Assembly (NCBI RefSeq): GCF_014204495.1
Contig: NZ_JACHLN010000002.1
Location: 806,001 to 870,000 of the forward strand
Length of the DNA stretch: 64,000 nt
Source of the DNA: Sphingomonas kyeonggiensis
GTDB taxonomy: Bacteria; Pseudomonadota; Alphaproteobacteria; Sphingomonadales; Sphingomonadaceae
Direction: 5' to 3'
Both the position numbers and the translations under genes were made by a program. Positions 12,601-18,805 of the stretch are shown in pieces. Under the pieces are notes generated by a model. It made no database searches, was not told the DNA's origin, and worked only from the letters and a program-made list of their open reading frames with translations. Within the stretch, counting starts at the first letter, position 1, and each line of letters opens with the position of its first letter.

Positions 12601-14555
12601 TTGTTGGTCATCGCCGTCAGGCCACCGGATACGACCGTACCGCCCGCGGCCACCAGAAACTGACCGGTCGAGATGCTCGTGTTGCCACCATAGCTGCTCT
12701 GGCCTGTGAGCGTCAGTCCACCGAGGCCGTTCTTGGTCAAGGTGCCGGTGCCGGTGATCGCGCCGGCATAGCTGTAATCATCCGACCGGCTGAAGCTCAG
12801 CGCGCCGTTATTGACGATGTTGCCCAGGACCGACCCGGTGGTGCCGCCATTGCCGATGTTCAGCGCGCCGGCGGCGATCGTCGTGCCGCCGGTATAGGTG
12901 TTGTCGCCCAACAGGGTGAGCCCGCCGCTGCCCGACTTGACCAGCGCGCCGCCGGCTAGCAGCGGCTGCGCGATCGTCAGGCCAGCGCCTGCGGTGATTT
13001 CGAAGCCGCCGCCATTCGTTCCCCAATTGATCGTCCGGGCGATGCTGCCGGTTCCGGTCCACTGCAGCACGCCGCCGTCGATCGTAAGCGCGCCGGAGAC
13101 GTCGCCAAGGCCGCCATCCGAGGCAACCGACAGCGTGCCGGCGGTGATCAGGGTGCCGCCGCTATAGGTGTTGGTATTCCCGACCAGCGTCGTCGTGCCG
13201 GTGCCGATCTGGCGGATCGACCCAGTGCCGCTGAGCGCGCCGCTTACGGAATTCGCGATGCTGCTGTTGAAGATCAGCGTGCCGTCATTGACCACCTGGC
13301 GGAACGCCACGCTGGCGGCACCGCCATCGCCGACCCGCAGCGTGCCCTGGCTGATGGTCCAGTCCATCGCCATCGCGTTGGTGCCGGTCAGCGTCCAGGT
13401 GCTGGTGCCGTTCTTCTCGTACCGATCGGTGCTGGTGAAGTTGCGGTACTTGCCCGTGGGCGAGACCTGGGAGATGTCGAAGCTCGCGTCGGTGGGGCCG
13501 CCAAAGCCCAGGACTTCGGTGCCGCTTACGCTGGCGACCACATTCCCTTCGATGTTCGAGGTCGCCCACAGCTCGAGGTACAGGCGCGTGCCACCATTGG
13601 TGTCCATGCGGATCGCATCGGTACCGCCGGCGCCTGCCCGGATCGTGCCCGTATTGATGATCTTGACCGACCAGGCCTGGTCAAAGGCCTGGATCGCCGC
13701 GGCCCCGTTGCCGCCTTCGATCGTACCCGCATTGGTGAGGGTCAGCAGCGAGGAGCCGAAGCCGCGGATCGCCGCGCCGCCGGTGAAGGCGGGATCGCTG
13801 TTCGATCCGCCGCGGATCGTCCCGTTGTTGATGATGAAGGACGTCTGGCCGATGTTGCGCGAGTAGACCGCAAAGCCATCGCTGCCGCTCTGGCCATTCG
13901 AGCCCTGGATCAGGTTGTTGTTGATCAGCGTACCGCCGCTCAGGATCGATACGGCCGTGCCCGAATTGTCGCCGGTCGGGGTCAGCGTATAGGAAATCGA
14001 GTCGCCGGCCAGGATCGAGCCGTTGTTCACGAAGGTACCGGTACCGTTCAGGCTGAGAGCGATGCCCGGGTCCTGACCCGCGCTGCCCATCGAGCTGCCA
14101 CGGATCGTCGCCGTACTGGTGACGGTGCCCGTGCCGTTCAGCGACAATGTGCCCGAGGTAATCCCGTTATTACCGCCGAAATTGCCCGCAAGGACCAGCG
14201 TATTGCTGCCCGAGGGCCCCGCAATGAGCGTGCCCTGCCCACTGGTCGGGCCGGTCAGGACGAAGCCCTGGGTATCGATGGTGACCGGCTTGTTCGGCAG
14301 CGTGAAGGTCGCGGTCGACACGCTGAAGCTCGCGCCGAGCACGATCCGGGGATTGGGGTCCGCATTGCCGGCAATGACGGTCAGCGCCGCCTGCAGCTCC
14401 GCTTCGCTGGTCACGACATAGTCGTCGGCCCAGGCCGCCGAGGGAAGGAAAAGCGCCAGGGTCAGCGCCGCGCCGCCGGCACCCGCGAGCAATTTCCGGC
14501 GGCGAGCCGGAGATACATTCGAGGCCTTGCAGATCGATCCTGCGGTCGTGAACAT
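3663..14555 (-). CDS. Giant type V autotransporter adhesin-like protein
   Basis: About 3630 residues. ATG at 14555 sits six bases after AGGAGG; the preceding in-frame ATG (14558) is only three bases away, so the second Met is preferred. An N-terminal signal region contains RRRKLLAGAGG then a hydrophobic stretch ending AAWADD. The passenger is dominated by autotransporter-associated beta-strand (PATR) repeats of the type GTLVLTGANSYAGGT, predicting a very long beta-helix. Four copies of a module of about 260 residues with GQVNLVN, LNFWDG and DNWT interrupt it. The last ~280 residues (GIWGRMESAR onward) form the translocator barrel and end in the expected terminal Phe (GGLRLAF). It is secreted across the outer membrane by its own barrel and probably mediates adhesion or aggregation. 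Family assignment is secure; ligand unknown. Confidence 0.93.
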   Translation of the reverse strand: MFTTAGSICKASNVSPARRRKLLAGAGGAALTLALFLPSAAWADDYVVTSEAELQAALTVIAGNADPNPRIVLGASFSVSTATFTLPNKPVTIDTQGFVLTGPTSGQGTLIAGPSGSNTLVLAGNFGGNNGITSGTLSLNGTGTVTSTATIRGSSMGSAGQDPGIALSLNGTGTFVNNGSILAGDSISYTLTPTGDNSGTAVSILSGGTLINNNLIQGSNGQSGSDGFAVYSRNIGQTSFIINNGTIRGGSNSDPAFTGGAAIRGFGSSLLTLTNAGTIEGGNGAAAIQAFDQAWSVKIINTGTIRAGAGGTDAIRMDTNGGTRLYLELWATSNIEGNVVASVSGTEVLGFGGPTDASFDISQVSPTGKYRNFTSTDRYEKNGTSTWTLTGTNAMAMDWTISQGTLRVGDGGAASVAFRQVVNDGTLIFNSSIANSVSGALSGTGSIRQIGTGTTTLVGNTNTYSGGTLITAGTLSVASDGGLGDVSGALTIDGGVLQWTGTGSIARTINWGTNGGGFEITAGAGLTIAQPLLAGGALVKSGSGGLTLLGDNTYTGGTTIAAGALNIGNGGTTGSVLGNIVNNGALSFSRSDDYSYAGAITGTGTLTKNGLGGLTLTGQSSYGGNTSISTGQFLVAAGGTVVSGGLTAMTNNSATLAVDGTGSSFSTASLNVAGSNASRVMAVNLSNGGHLALTAGGLTLRTVLGTARLNIDGAGSLFDMTGGLSLATAATGGGAVTISGGGTLRTASASTMGAATGNVQNGGARLLDVTITGAGSNWTSTSSLLATNGNFTLAQGGAASFTNATFGTVSSSSRAKLSISGANSSFTTTSGDLVIGSGAGTGELVLSDGASVNLAGSLVLADSATATGVLSIGAAEGQNGVAAGAFTAPAVILGSATSRLSFNHTAGDYLFSAAISGAGVINQLEGTTNLTGNSSAFAGTVNVSNSTGNGSTLRVNGTLGNATSLVNVSNGGRLGGAGTIGGNVVVTDGILAPGNSPGTLTIAGDLSLGNNSLLDYEFGHSDVVGGPLNDLTQVGGNLTLDGTIDVTVTPGGEFGIGVYRVLSYGGSLTDNGLNIGTVPAGGIVVAQTSVAGQVNLVNYAGAALNFWDGNGARGDSVITGGNGVWQAGGGNDNWTLDTGAANSAYTDGNFAIFMAAPGTVTVDAGLGAVNASGMQFASSGYLVTGDGIGLVAPQSIVRVGDGTAAGAGYTATIASALGGSGQLVKTDLGTLVLTGANSYAGGTAINGGTLQVASDASLGDAAGGLSFSNGTLRVAGDMTSNRGMVLAGAGTVTTSAGSDWVLTGDVGGAGALTISTDNTVTLTGDVAHTGGTTITGTGSLLIGNGGTSGTIAGSIVNNANIQFNRADASTFAGSITGSGNFSKLGAGQLNLSSNSTWTGSALIQNGELRVASGNSVTAANQTGITNGGTLTVSGVGSTFTTGFVNVTGSGNGVSTINVENGGVLRTTLGGLALRSGPPAPAAAANLNITGAGSLADLLGPLTVASSAGTSIGNVTISGGGALRSTGANLVGAAVGNVIVPTLTITGTGSNWTSTGTLAMTNGNFSLLDGGAASFTSAVIGSATTRPAAMLVSGPASVFTTSGDLTVGTGAGTGVLTLADGGSIAVGGTFTLADNAGATGVLNIGGGEGAAAAAVGLFGPGALNLGSTTSRINFNHTDPAYAFATLLSGTGSLNQTAGTTILSGANGYSGVTNVTGGTLLINGDQSAATGLTTVGAAGTLGGTGIIGGGVDLAGTLAAGSNGVGTLTINGDLNLASSAHLAFELGQAYTVGGPLNDLVNVGGNLVLDGTVDVATSTGGSFDVGIYRILNYTGSLTNNGLVIGSQPAGADTFVQTSVAGQVNLVNIGGLTLNFWDGAAGPKFDGAIAGGNGVWQAHSGNDNWTELSGALNAGFSDGAIAIFTANAGTVTVDNSQGAVTASGMQFATNGYAITGDAVTLTGTQAVIRVGDGTAAGASYTATIASALTGASQLVKTDLGTLVLTGANNYAGGTRIEGGTLQIGNGGSITGDVVNNAALAVNRTGTLALDGAISGSGTLTQSGGGTLILNGVNSYAGGTTITGSSILQISSDANLGATTGLLALQGGTLRAGASFTSNRAITLGSGTSNRIDVQGFDVTLGGVIGNGAGNMTGNFLDKLGTGTLTLTGVNSYSNRTLIAAGTLALSGAGTIGAGNLIVGAGTVFDISQANTGARVIQLNSGAAGTIALGAKVLTLGATLSFSDWSGSIADGGIAGGTGGSVVIQAPSGAVRFYTAQSYSGGTTVNGGTLALIGDGALYAGGAVAVNTGAAFDISGVTGPGTVIGDLSGAGAIALGGNVLSFGTANSTSFAGTISGSGGLVKSGGGTITFSGANSYTGTTSVTGGTLLVNGNQSAATGFTSIGSGATLGGSGILGGDVLIADGGTLAPGNSPGTLTINGGLTLSTGSTLAYEFGAANAVGSPLNDLVNVGGNLVLDGTINVAVSAGGAFDIGLYRIANYGGALTDNGLVIGTIPAGAELSVQTAIAGQVNLVNTGSAVLNFWDGAAGPKFDGVIAGGSGVWQATGADNWTDVSGAVNAAFDNGAVAIFAGTAGTVTIDNSQGAVTAAGLQFAATGSYVIQGGAMTLTGPQSVIRVGDGSAAGNGFIADIQSVIAGNTQLVKTDIGRLILGGTNIYTGGTAINGGVLQIASDANLGAASGGLSFNGGTLNTTTNISSARAVALAGQGVFSTDAGTTLTLTGAITGTGNLGKTGTGTLALGGTGSFTGGIQVAQGTLLVNGNYAAATGTTSIAAGVTLGGTGTLGGNVTLNGTLTPGAGGAGTLTIGGNLSIAQGATLGYEFGSANVAGGTLNDLVNVGGNLVLDGTINASQTAGGLFSAGVYRVFNYGGTLTDNGLTLGALPAGSNVAVQTSIAGQVNLVNFAGLTLNFWDGAAGPKNNGAINGGTGTWQGSTGNDNWADASGAVNAPYSNGAFAVFGGTAGTVTVDNGLGQVAASGMQFTVGGYTVAGGAILLTGAQAVIRVGDGSTAGAGYTATINAALTGASQLVKTDAGTLVLGGTNSYTGGTLITGGTVQIVSDANLGAASGGVTLDGGTLATNATLASARNLVLQGAGTVSTATGTSFTLSGLLSGAGNLTKAGAGTLVLGGTSTGYAGTTRVAAGTLAVTGALGGTVNVDAAGRLEGTGTVGVVTNAGTIAPGLSGVGTLTLTGNYTGANGTLEIEAELGGDGARADRLVVGGATAGTTLVKVTNLGGTGAPTVEGIKIVDVAGASNGVFTLDGDYVFEGAPALIAGAYGYRLYQNGVSTPTDGDWYLRSSLLSPVAPPATPLYQPGVPVYEAYGQTLATLNTIGTMQERVGNRRWSAGSDGTSGIWGRMESARSRPNAVQSTSLSGVNVDSWTVELGVDRTVSTRSDGSTLVVGLLGGYGEARANIASPFGNGSIKTQGYSAGATLSWFGPEGFYVDSRAQFTWFDSKLKSTVLGKLADSNNGTGQAYSVEVGKRSPLSGSLSVTPQIQMAYSTVGFDRFTDPNGATISSRLGDSLKTRWGISLDRQDARSHIYGVVNLSYEWLDGTVTEVSGTPIARSNERLWSELGLGGSVAVGRVTLFSELSANTAIHDFAKSYSLKGVGGLRLAF
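5340..6130 (-). repeat. Autotransporter passenger module, copy A (most C-terminal)
   Basis: Approximate limits. Encodes the ordered motifs VGGTLNDLVNVGGNLVLDGT, YRVFNYGGTLTDNGL, GQVNLVN, LNFWDGAAGPK, DNW, VIRVGDGS and LVKTDAGTLVLGGTNSYTGG. The same order recurs in copies B, C and D of this gene. Confidence 0.8.
6510..7290 (-). repeat. Autotransporter passenger module, copy B
   Basis: Approximate limits. Same motif order as copy A, with GNSPGTLTI, VGSPLNDLVNVGGNLVLDGT, LNFWDGAAGPKFDG, DNWTDVSGA and VIRVGDGSAAG. The strand matches the host gene. Confidence 0.8.
8495..9280 (-). repeat. Autotransporter passenger module, copy C
   Basis: Approximate limits. Contains VGGPLNDLVNVGGNLVLDGT, YRILNYTGSLTNNGL, LNFWDGAAGPKFDG and VIRVGDGTAAG. 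Copies B and C share an identical LNFWDGAAGPKFDG segment, which suggests recent duplication or gene conversion. Confidence 0.8.
10795..11585 (-). repeat. Autotransporter passenger module, copy D (most N-terminal)
   Basis: Approximate limits. Contains GNSPGTLTI, VGGPLNDLTQVGGNLTLDGT, YRVLSYGGSLTDNGL, LNFWDGNGARGD, DNWTLDTGA and IVRVGDGTAAGAGYTATI. This is the most divergent copy. Confidence 0.8.
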
Positions 14556-15107
14556 CATTACCCTCCTGACGCTACGCGGACATGCAAACGCGTCCTCCGC
14601 GGCAAGCCGGGAAGACTGGGACGATCGTGGGGACCGCCCATCACACAGTTCGTTCGAGAGGCACTCGTGACATGGGTGAAACGTTCGATGTCCCGGTGCG
14701 GCACAAGGTGTTAACGCAATCTAAATCGACCGCGTTGAGACGCATTTACCCTACGTTTTTCAGGAAAAATCGCCCTATCGGGAGCCCGAGGACCGACACG
14801 ATCCGCGCGGTTCGCAAGCCCGGGCACTGGACGACCCTTCTCCTCCGAAGGGCCGTCCAGAGAATGCGGATCACCTCGATCCGCGACGATTCTGGGTCCG
14901 GCAATGCTCCGAATCGAGACGATGCGCGGCCGGCGAAAGTTCGGACGAAAATAAAGCGAATGATATCAGATCATTGATCTGTGTATTATCGATGTAATAC
15001 GCAATTACCGACATGTGGAAGACCACAAGTTCTACCTAACGGTTTGTTCACCATCCTTCTGAGCAAGGCGCGATGCCGAGAGTGTCGCGAACCAGAAGGG
15101 TGAGGAC
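14556..15107. other. Divergent intergenic region, autotransporter / fimbrial operon
   Basis: About 550 bases with no convincing gene; one 131-codon open frame has no ribosome site and arginine-rich shadow composition. The region is clearly more AT-rich than its flanks, especially 14700-14775 and 14940-15060. It must hold the promoters of the giant autotransporter (leftward) and of the fimbrial operon (rightward). Visible structure includes an inverted repeat TTTTTC-AG-GAAAAA at 14756-14769 and the dyad cluster at 14967-15008. Confidence 0.7.
14967..15008. promoter_or_regulatory. Cluster of three dyads upstream of the fimbrial operon
   Basis: Three inverted repeats lie head to tail: CAGATCA-T-TGATCTG at 14967-14981, GTATTA-N6-TAATAC at 14983-15000, and GTAAT-N5-ATTAC at 14994-15008. 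The last two overlap. They lie 100-140 bases before the first fimbrial start codon, a position suited to an activator or repressor. The identity of the regulator is inferred only from the nearby FixJ-like gene. Confidence 0.5.
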
Positions 15108-15710
15108 ATGCGCACAAGGACGCATCTGGCATTCGCGGTCTGCATGGGGTGGGTCTCCGCCGCCTCTGCCCAAACAACCGCATATTCCCCCGATTCGGGC
15201 CGCACGCCCAATCAGATCGTCCTGTCGATCCCGGTCACGGCCTCAGTCGGCGGCCGATGCGGCTTCGGCACGGGCGGCACGCCGAGCGGCTCCTACAACC
15301 AGAATGATTTCGACGTGAACGGGCTGCAGCACGACTTCGCCTTCGTGCTCGATTGCACCGGCCCTTCGCGCGTCGCGGTAGTGTCGCAAAATGGCGGCCT
15401 GCTCACCACGGGAACCGCGCCGACCGGCTATACCGTTCGCGCGCCCTATGATGTGAGCCTGCATCTCGTCGCCAATGGCGGCGGGACGACGGCGGACGCC
15501 ACCTGCGCCGCATCGACGCTGCCCACCGGCTCCACCTGCAGCTTCCTCGGCCCGGCAAGCACCGCGCAGGGGCTGCGCCTATCCGCCGCATCGACGCTGC
15601 AGGCAGGCTCGTACCTGCGCGTATCCGCCCCACCCTATGCCGGCGCATCGGCGCTGGTGAACGGTACCTATTCCGACGTCCTGACGGTGACGCTCAGCGC
15701 ATCGCCCTGA
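15108..15710 (+). CDS. SCPU-type (spore coat U) secreted fimbrial subunit
   Basis: 200 residues; ATG preceded by GTGAGGAC. The signal peptide ends near SAASAQTT. The mature part has the features of spore coat U / Csu-type pilin-like proteins: an N-terminal strand LSIPVTASVGGRCGF with the first Cys, a second Cys after LDCTGPS, GYTVRAPYDVSLHL in the centre, and a C-terminal donor-type strand GTYSDVLTVTLSASP. It opens the fimbrial cluster but is separated from the next gene by 120 bases, so it may be expressed separately or at a different level. Function as a fimbrial or tip-proximal subunit is inferred from the chaperone and usher downstream. Confidence 0.8.
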   Translation: MRTRTHLAFAVCMGWVSAASAQTTAYSPDSGRTPNQIVLSIPVTASVGGRCGFGTGGTPSGSYNQNDFDVNGLQHDFAFVLDCTGPSRVAVVSQNGGLLTTGTAPTGYTVRAPYDVSLHLVANGGGTTADATCAASTLPTGSTCSFLGPASTAQGLRLSAASTLQAGSYLRVSAPPYAGASALVNGTYSDVLTVTLSASP

Positions 15711-15830
15711 CGGCGACCTGCCGGTTCGGCCCGGCGGCCGGCGCCAGATACCCCGGGCTTCTACCCCAAGTGAAAAATGGCAGCCGCGCCGCTCCGGCCT
15801 GACCTGCCCGACTTCAAATAGGAGAGCATT

Positions 15831-16391
15831 ATGAAGAAGCTTCTGTTCACCGCCCTTCTCGCCGGTTCGGCGCTGGCGGCGGTCCCGGCAGCCGCGCAGA
15901 GCGTGTCGGGCAATGTCACGGTGACCGGCACGGTCGCCGCCAAATGCACTTCCGCGGGCGGCCTGAACGGCAGCATCAACCTGGGCGAACTCGCCGTTGC
16001 CGACGGCAAGGTCAATCCGACCTTCTCGGCGAATGTGGGTGGCCTGAGCCGGTCGTTCACGGTCACCTGCACGAGTGCCAATCCGCAGATCTCGGTGGAT
16101 GCCTCGGCCCTGGTCAACTCCGCGATCGTGACCCCGACCGCCGGCTATACCAACACGGTGCACTACACCGCGACGATGGTCGCCTCGAAAGCGGCCGGGG
16201 GCACGACCTCGGCGATCGACACCTCGAACGTCGCCGGCGCGACCACCGCGCTTGTCGGCGATCACCTGGCCAATGCGCCGAACAACATCGTCCTCACGGT
16301 CTCGAACGGCAACACCACCACCGCGACCGACATGCTGGAGGCCGGAAATTACTCGGGTGTGATCGCGCTCACCGTGAGCCCGTCCGCCTGA
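15831..16391 (+). CDS. Major pilin-like chaperone-usher subunit
   Basis: 186 residues; ATG preceded by TAGGAG. Signal peptide MKKLLFTALLAGSALAAVPA, cleavage near AAAQS. The mature protein starts with alternating strands VSGNVTVTGTVAAKC and ends with GNYSGVIALTVSPSA, the pattern of subunits that complete their Ig-like fold by donor-strand exchange. Two Cys (in VAAKCTS and TVTCTS) could form the conserved disulfide. High Ala/Thr/Val content and its early position in the operon suggest it is the main shaft subunit; this is inference. The strong ribosome site fits abundant expression. Confidence 0.78.
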   Translation: MKKLLFTALLAGSALAAVPAAAQSVSGNVTVTGTVAAKCTSAGGLNGSINLGELAVADGKVNPTFSANVGGLSRSFTVTCTSANPQISVDASALVNSAIVTPTAGYTNTVHYTATMVASKAAGGTTSAIDTSNVAGATTALVGDHLANAPNNIVLTVSNGNTTTATDMLEAGNYSGVIALTVSPSA

Positions 16392-16458
16392 CCCGTGCTG
16401 GGCGAGGGAGGCCGCCCCCTCTCCTCCCTCGTCCAGACATTTCTGCTGGAGAACGACC

Positions 16459-17010
16459 ATGCGCATCTCTTTCCTGCTCGCCGTTCCGGCCGCGCTGGTC
16501 GCGACTCCGGCGCTGGCGCAGTCGACTGGCACGGTGAACGTGAACGGATCCGTCGCCGATCGCTGCCTCTTCACCGTCCCCTCCGCGGTCATCGCGCTCG
16601 GGGAGATCTCGCAGAGCGGCACCGGCGCGGCTGCCGGCAGGCTCGACACCGCCCGCGTCGACAACCAGTTCCGCGATCTGGTCGGCTGGTGCAACGGCAC
16701 CGCGGCGACCATGACGGTCGAGGCGCAGCCGCTGCTCAACCTCGACTATGGCGGCCCCGCCATCTCCGGTTTCGACACCCGGGTCGACTATCTCGCCACG
16801 GCGGCGGCCAACAGCACCTCGACGACCGACAGTTCGCTGGCAGCGAGCCCGGGTCCGGGCGGCGCCGTCAATGTCGGGCTCTTCTCGGGCAACATCCGGG
16901 TGACGCTGTCCCAGTCCTCGACGCCGGGGAGCGGCCTGCTCGTCGCCGGCAATTATGGCGGCCAGGTGATCGTCACCCTCACGCCCAACTTCAGTGGCGG
17001 CGGAGACTGA
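16459..17010 (+). CDS. Pilin-like fimbrial subunit
   Basis: 183 residues; GGAGA precedes the ATG. Signal peptide ends at TPALAQS. Mature part begins TGTVNVNGSVADRCLF and ends AGNYGGQVIVTLTPNFSGG, the same layout as the preceding gene, with Cys residues in DRCLF and GWCNG. It sits 67 bases downstream of the putative major pilin and 40 bases before the next subunit gene, on the same strand, consistent with a single transcript. Probably a minor subunit or second shaft component; the individual role cannot be read from sequence. Confidence 0.75.
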   Translation: MRISFLLAVPAALVATPALAQSTGTVNVNGSVADRCLFTVPSAVIALGEISQSGTGAAAGRLDTARVDNQFRDLVGWCNGTAATMTVEAQPLLNLDYGGPAISGFDTRVDYLATAAANSTSTTDSSLAASPGPGGAVNVGLFSGNIRVTLSQSSTPGSGLLVAGNYGGQVIVTLTPNFSGGGD

Positions 17011-17050
17011 TCCCGCCAGGCACCTCACCCGACCGAATTGGGAGGCTAGC

Positions 17051-17614
17051 ATGAACAAGCATATGGTTTTCCGCGCTGCCCTGACCGCCTCGATGGTCAT
17101 CTGCGCGCCGGCATGGGCCCAGACCACGGGCACCACCTCCAGCGGTACGGTTACGGTGACCGGCACGGTACCCTCGCTCTGCTTCGGCGGGACGCTGACG
17201 GGCGGCAGTAACATCGATCTCGGCGTGCTCATCGACACGTCGACCGGATTGCTGCGCACCGACCTGCCGGCGCCGACCCGGACCCTGACCGGGGCGTTCT
17301 GCAGCACCCGCAGCGTGATCTCGGTCGAGGCGACGCCGCTATTGTCGCAGAACGCGACGGGCACGCCGCCGGCCGGCTTCTCGCGGACGGTGAACTACCG
17401 CGCCGCCGCCAGCGGCTGGACCCCGACATCCGCGGTCTTCACCACGGGCGCCGCCAGCAACCCGGCCGCCTCGCAGAACCGCGCCACCGCGTTCCAGAGC
17501 GACATCACCATCACGCTCGACAACTTCCTGACCGGCGGAGGCACCGGGCTGCGGCTCGTCTCCGATCCGCTGTATCGCGGCGCGGTCACGGTGACGCTGT
17601 CGGTGGCCGATTGA
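17051..17614 (+). CDS. Pilin-like fimbrial subunit
   Basis: 187 residues. ATG at 17051 follows GGAGG by five bases; an upstream in-frame extension starting at 16994 overlaps the previous gene and would bury the signal peptide, so it was not used. Signal peptide ends near PAWAQTT. The mature part begins SGTVTVTGTVPSLCFGG and ends YRGAVTVTLSVAD, with a second Cys in GAFCSTRS. This is a third paralogous donor-strand subunit in a row. Sequence similarity among the paralogs is limited to the terminal strands and Cys positions, so they are not recent duplicates. Confidence 0.75.
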   Translation: MNKHMVFRAALTASMVICAPAWAQTTGTTSSGTVTVTGTVPSLCFGGTLTGGSNIDLGVLIDTSTGLLRTDLPAPTRTLTGAFCSTRSVISVEATPLLSQNATGTPPAGFSRTVNYRAAASGWTPTSAVFTTGAASNPAASQNRATAFQSDITITLDNFLTGGGTGLRLVSDPLYRGAVTVTLSVAD

Positions 17615-17627
17615 GGGAGTGCACGAC

Positions 17628-18212
17628 ATGCGCAGCCACCCCTTGTTCGCGATCGCGGTCCTGCTCCCGTTCCCCGCCGTCGCGCAGACGATCAGCGAGG
17701 TCCGGGCAATGGACGTGACCGGCCAGGTGCCAGGCACCTGCACGCTCGGCGCTCCGCGGCTGGGTGGCGCCCAGGCCAATTTCCGCGGGATCAACGGCAA
17801 CAGCCTGCCGATCGATCAGCTGGTCGACGGGACGACATTGTCGACCCGCCCGGCATCGGCCGAGATCAGCTTCGACGCGGTCTGCGCGTTCCCGCACCTG
17901 CTGCGGGTGGAGAGCCAGAACAACGGGCTCTGGCGCACCAGCGAGCGGGTGGGCAACGCCCCGGAAGGGTTCGGCGACGCGGTCCCCTACCGCGCCACGC
18001 TCTACTGGGCATCGCAGACCCTCGCGTTGTTCGCCGATGCCCGGCTGCGCCGCATGGCCGAGACCAGCCTCTTCGTCAGCGAAACCGCGACCGGAACGCT
18101 GCAGCTCCGCCTCGAGATCGATGCCGGTGCCACCAATCACCGCGCAAACGCGCCGCTTGTCGCCGGCACCTATGGCGACACGCTGCGCATTACCCTGGAG
18201 CCGCAGCAATGA
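17628..18212 (+). CDS. SCPU-like fimbrial subunit
   Basis: 194 residues from ATG 17628, eight bases after GAGGGAG; a GTG at 17619 lies inside that ribosome site. Signal peptide MRSHPLFAIAVLLPFPAVAQ. Mature part contains MDVTGQVPGTCTLG, AVCAFPHLLRVESQNNGL and the C-terminal strand GTYGDTLRITLEPQQ. The central NNGLWRT and VPYRATLYW segments resemble the following gene (GNGGLRRD, LPYRLGVRW), so the two form a subfamily distinct from the three preceding pilins. Its stop overlaps the next start (ATGA), indicating coupling and probably a fixed ratio. Confidence 0.75.
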   Translation: MRSHPLFAIAVLLPFPAVAQTISEVRAMDVTGQVPGTCTLGAPRLGGAQANFRGINGNSLPIDQLVDGTTLSTRPASAEISFDAVCAFPHLLRVESQNNGLWRTSERVGNAPEGFGDAVPYRATLYWASQTLALFADARLRRMAETSLFVSETATGTLQLRLEIDAGATNHRANAPLVAGTYGDTLRITLEPQQ

Positions 18213-18775
18213 AGAGGATCCTGATCCCCGTCGCGCTGGCAATGCTTCCGGCAGCCGCCCTGGCCCAGAACCAGCCGCAGCCGGTCACCGGCCACCTCGA
18301 CATCATCGGTGAAGCGCCGGCCGCCTGCCTGATGAAATCGCCCGCGGGCACCAGCGGCACCAATGCCAGCTTCGATCCGGTGTCGTCCGGTACCGGCCGC
18401 ATCCGGATCGACCAGCTGGCGAGCCTGAACGATGCGACGCCCCTGGCGGCGGCGATCCGGGTCGAGCTGCCGGTCATCTGCAACGCGCCCCATCGCATCG
18501 TGCTGCGCAGCGGCAATGGCGGACTGCGGCGGGACGGCGCGGCGGTGGCGAGCGTCGCCCCCTTCCGCCAGCTGCTGCCCTATCGGCTGGGTGTCCGCTG
18601 GGGCGCCGACCAGGCCGAGCGCGGCACCGATGACGGCACGCCGATCACCATCGACGCAAGTAGCGCCCGCTCGGGCGACCTTGCGGTCCTTTTCACCCTC
18701 GCCAGCGGCGGCGCCCCCCTCGTGGCGGGCAACTACACCGACGAGATCGTCCTGGAGATCCAGGTCGCCGACTGA
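18209..18775 (+). CDS. SCPU-like fimbrial subunit
   Basis: 188 residues; ATGA overlap with the preceding gene and GGAG upstream. Signal peptide ends at AALAQNQ. Contains GHLDIIGEAPAACLM, PVICNAPHRIVLRSGNGGL and a final strand GNYTDEIVLEIQVAD. The paired Cys and the NGGL/YRLGVRW segment match the preceding subunit. Likely a minor or adaptor subunit; assignment to SCPU rests on architecture and gene order. Confidence 0.75.
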   Translation: MKRILIPVALAMLPAAALAQNQPQPVTGHLDIIGEAPAACLMKSPAGTSGTNASFDPVSSGTGRIRIDQLASLNDATPLAAAIRVELPVICNAPHRIVLRSGNGGLRRDGAAVASVAPFRQLLPYRLGVRWGADQAERGTDDGTPITIDASSARSGDLAVLFTLASGGAPLVAGNYTDEIVLEIQVAD

Positions 18776-18805
18776 CGCACCCCACGCATACCGGGAGGAA
18801 AACAG

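Noticed and set aside
3663-14555. CRISPR-like or tandem-repeat appearance of the autotransporter genes
   Set aside because: Repeats are coding, of varied length, in frame and without uniform spacers.
14582-14977. 131-codon ORF in the autotransporter/fimbrial gap
   Set aside because: No ribosome site, Arg/Thr-rich low-information product, and it would occupy the divergent promoter region.
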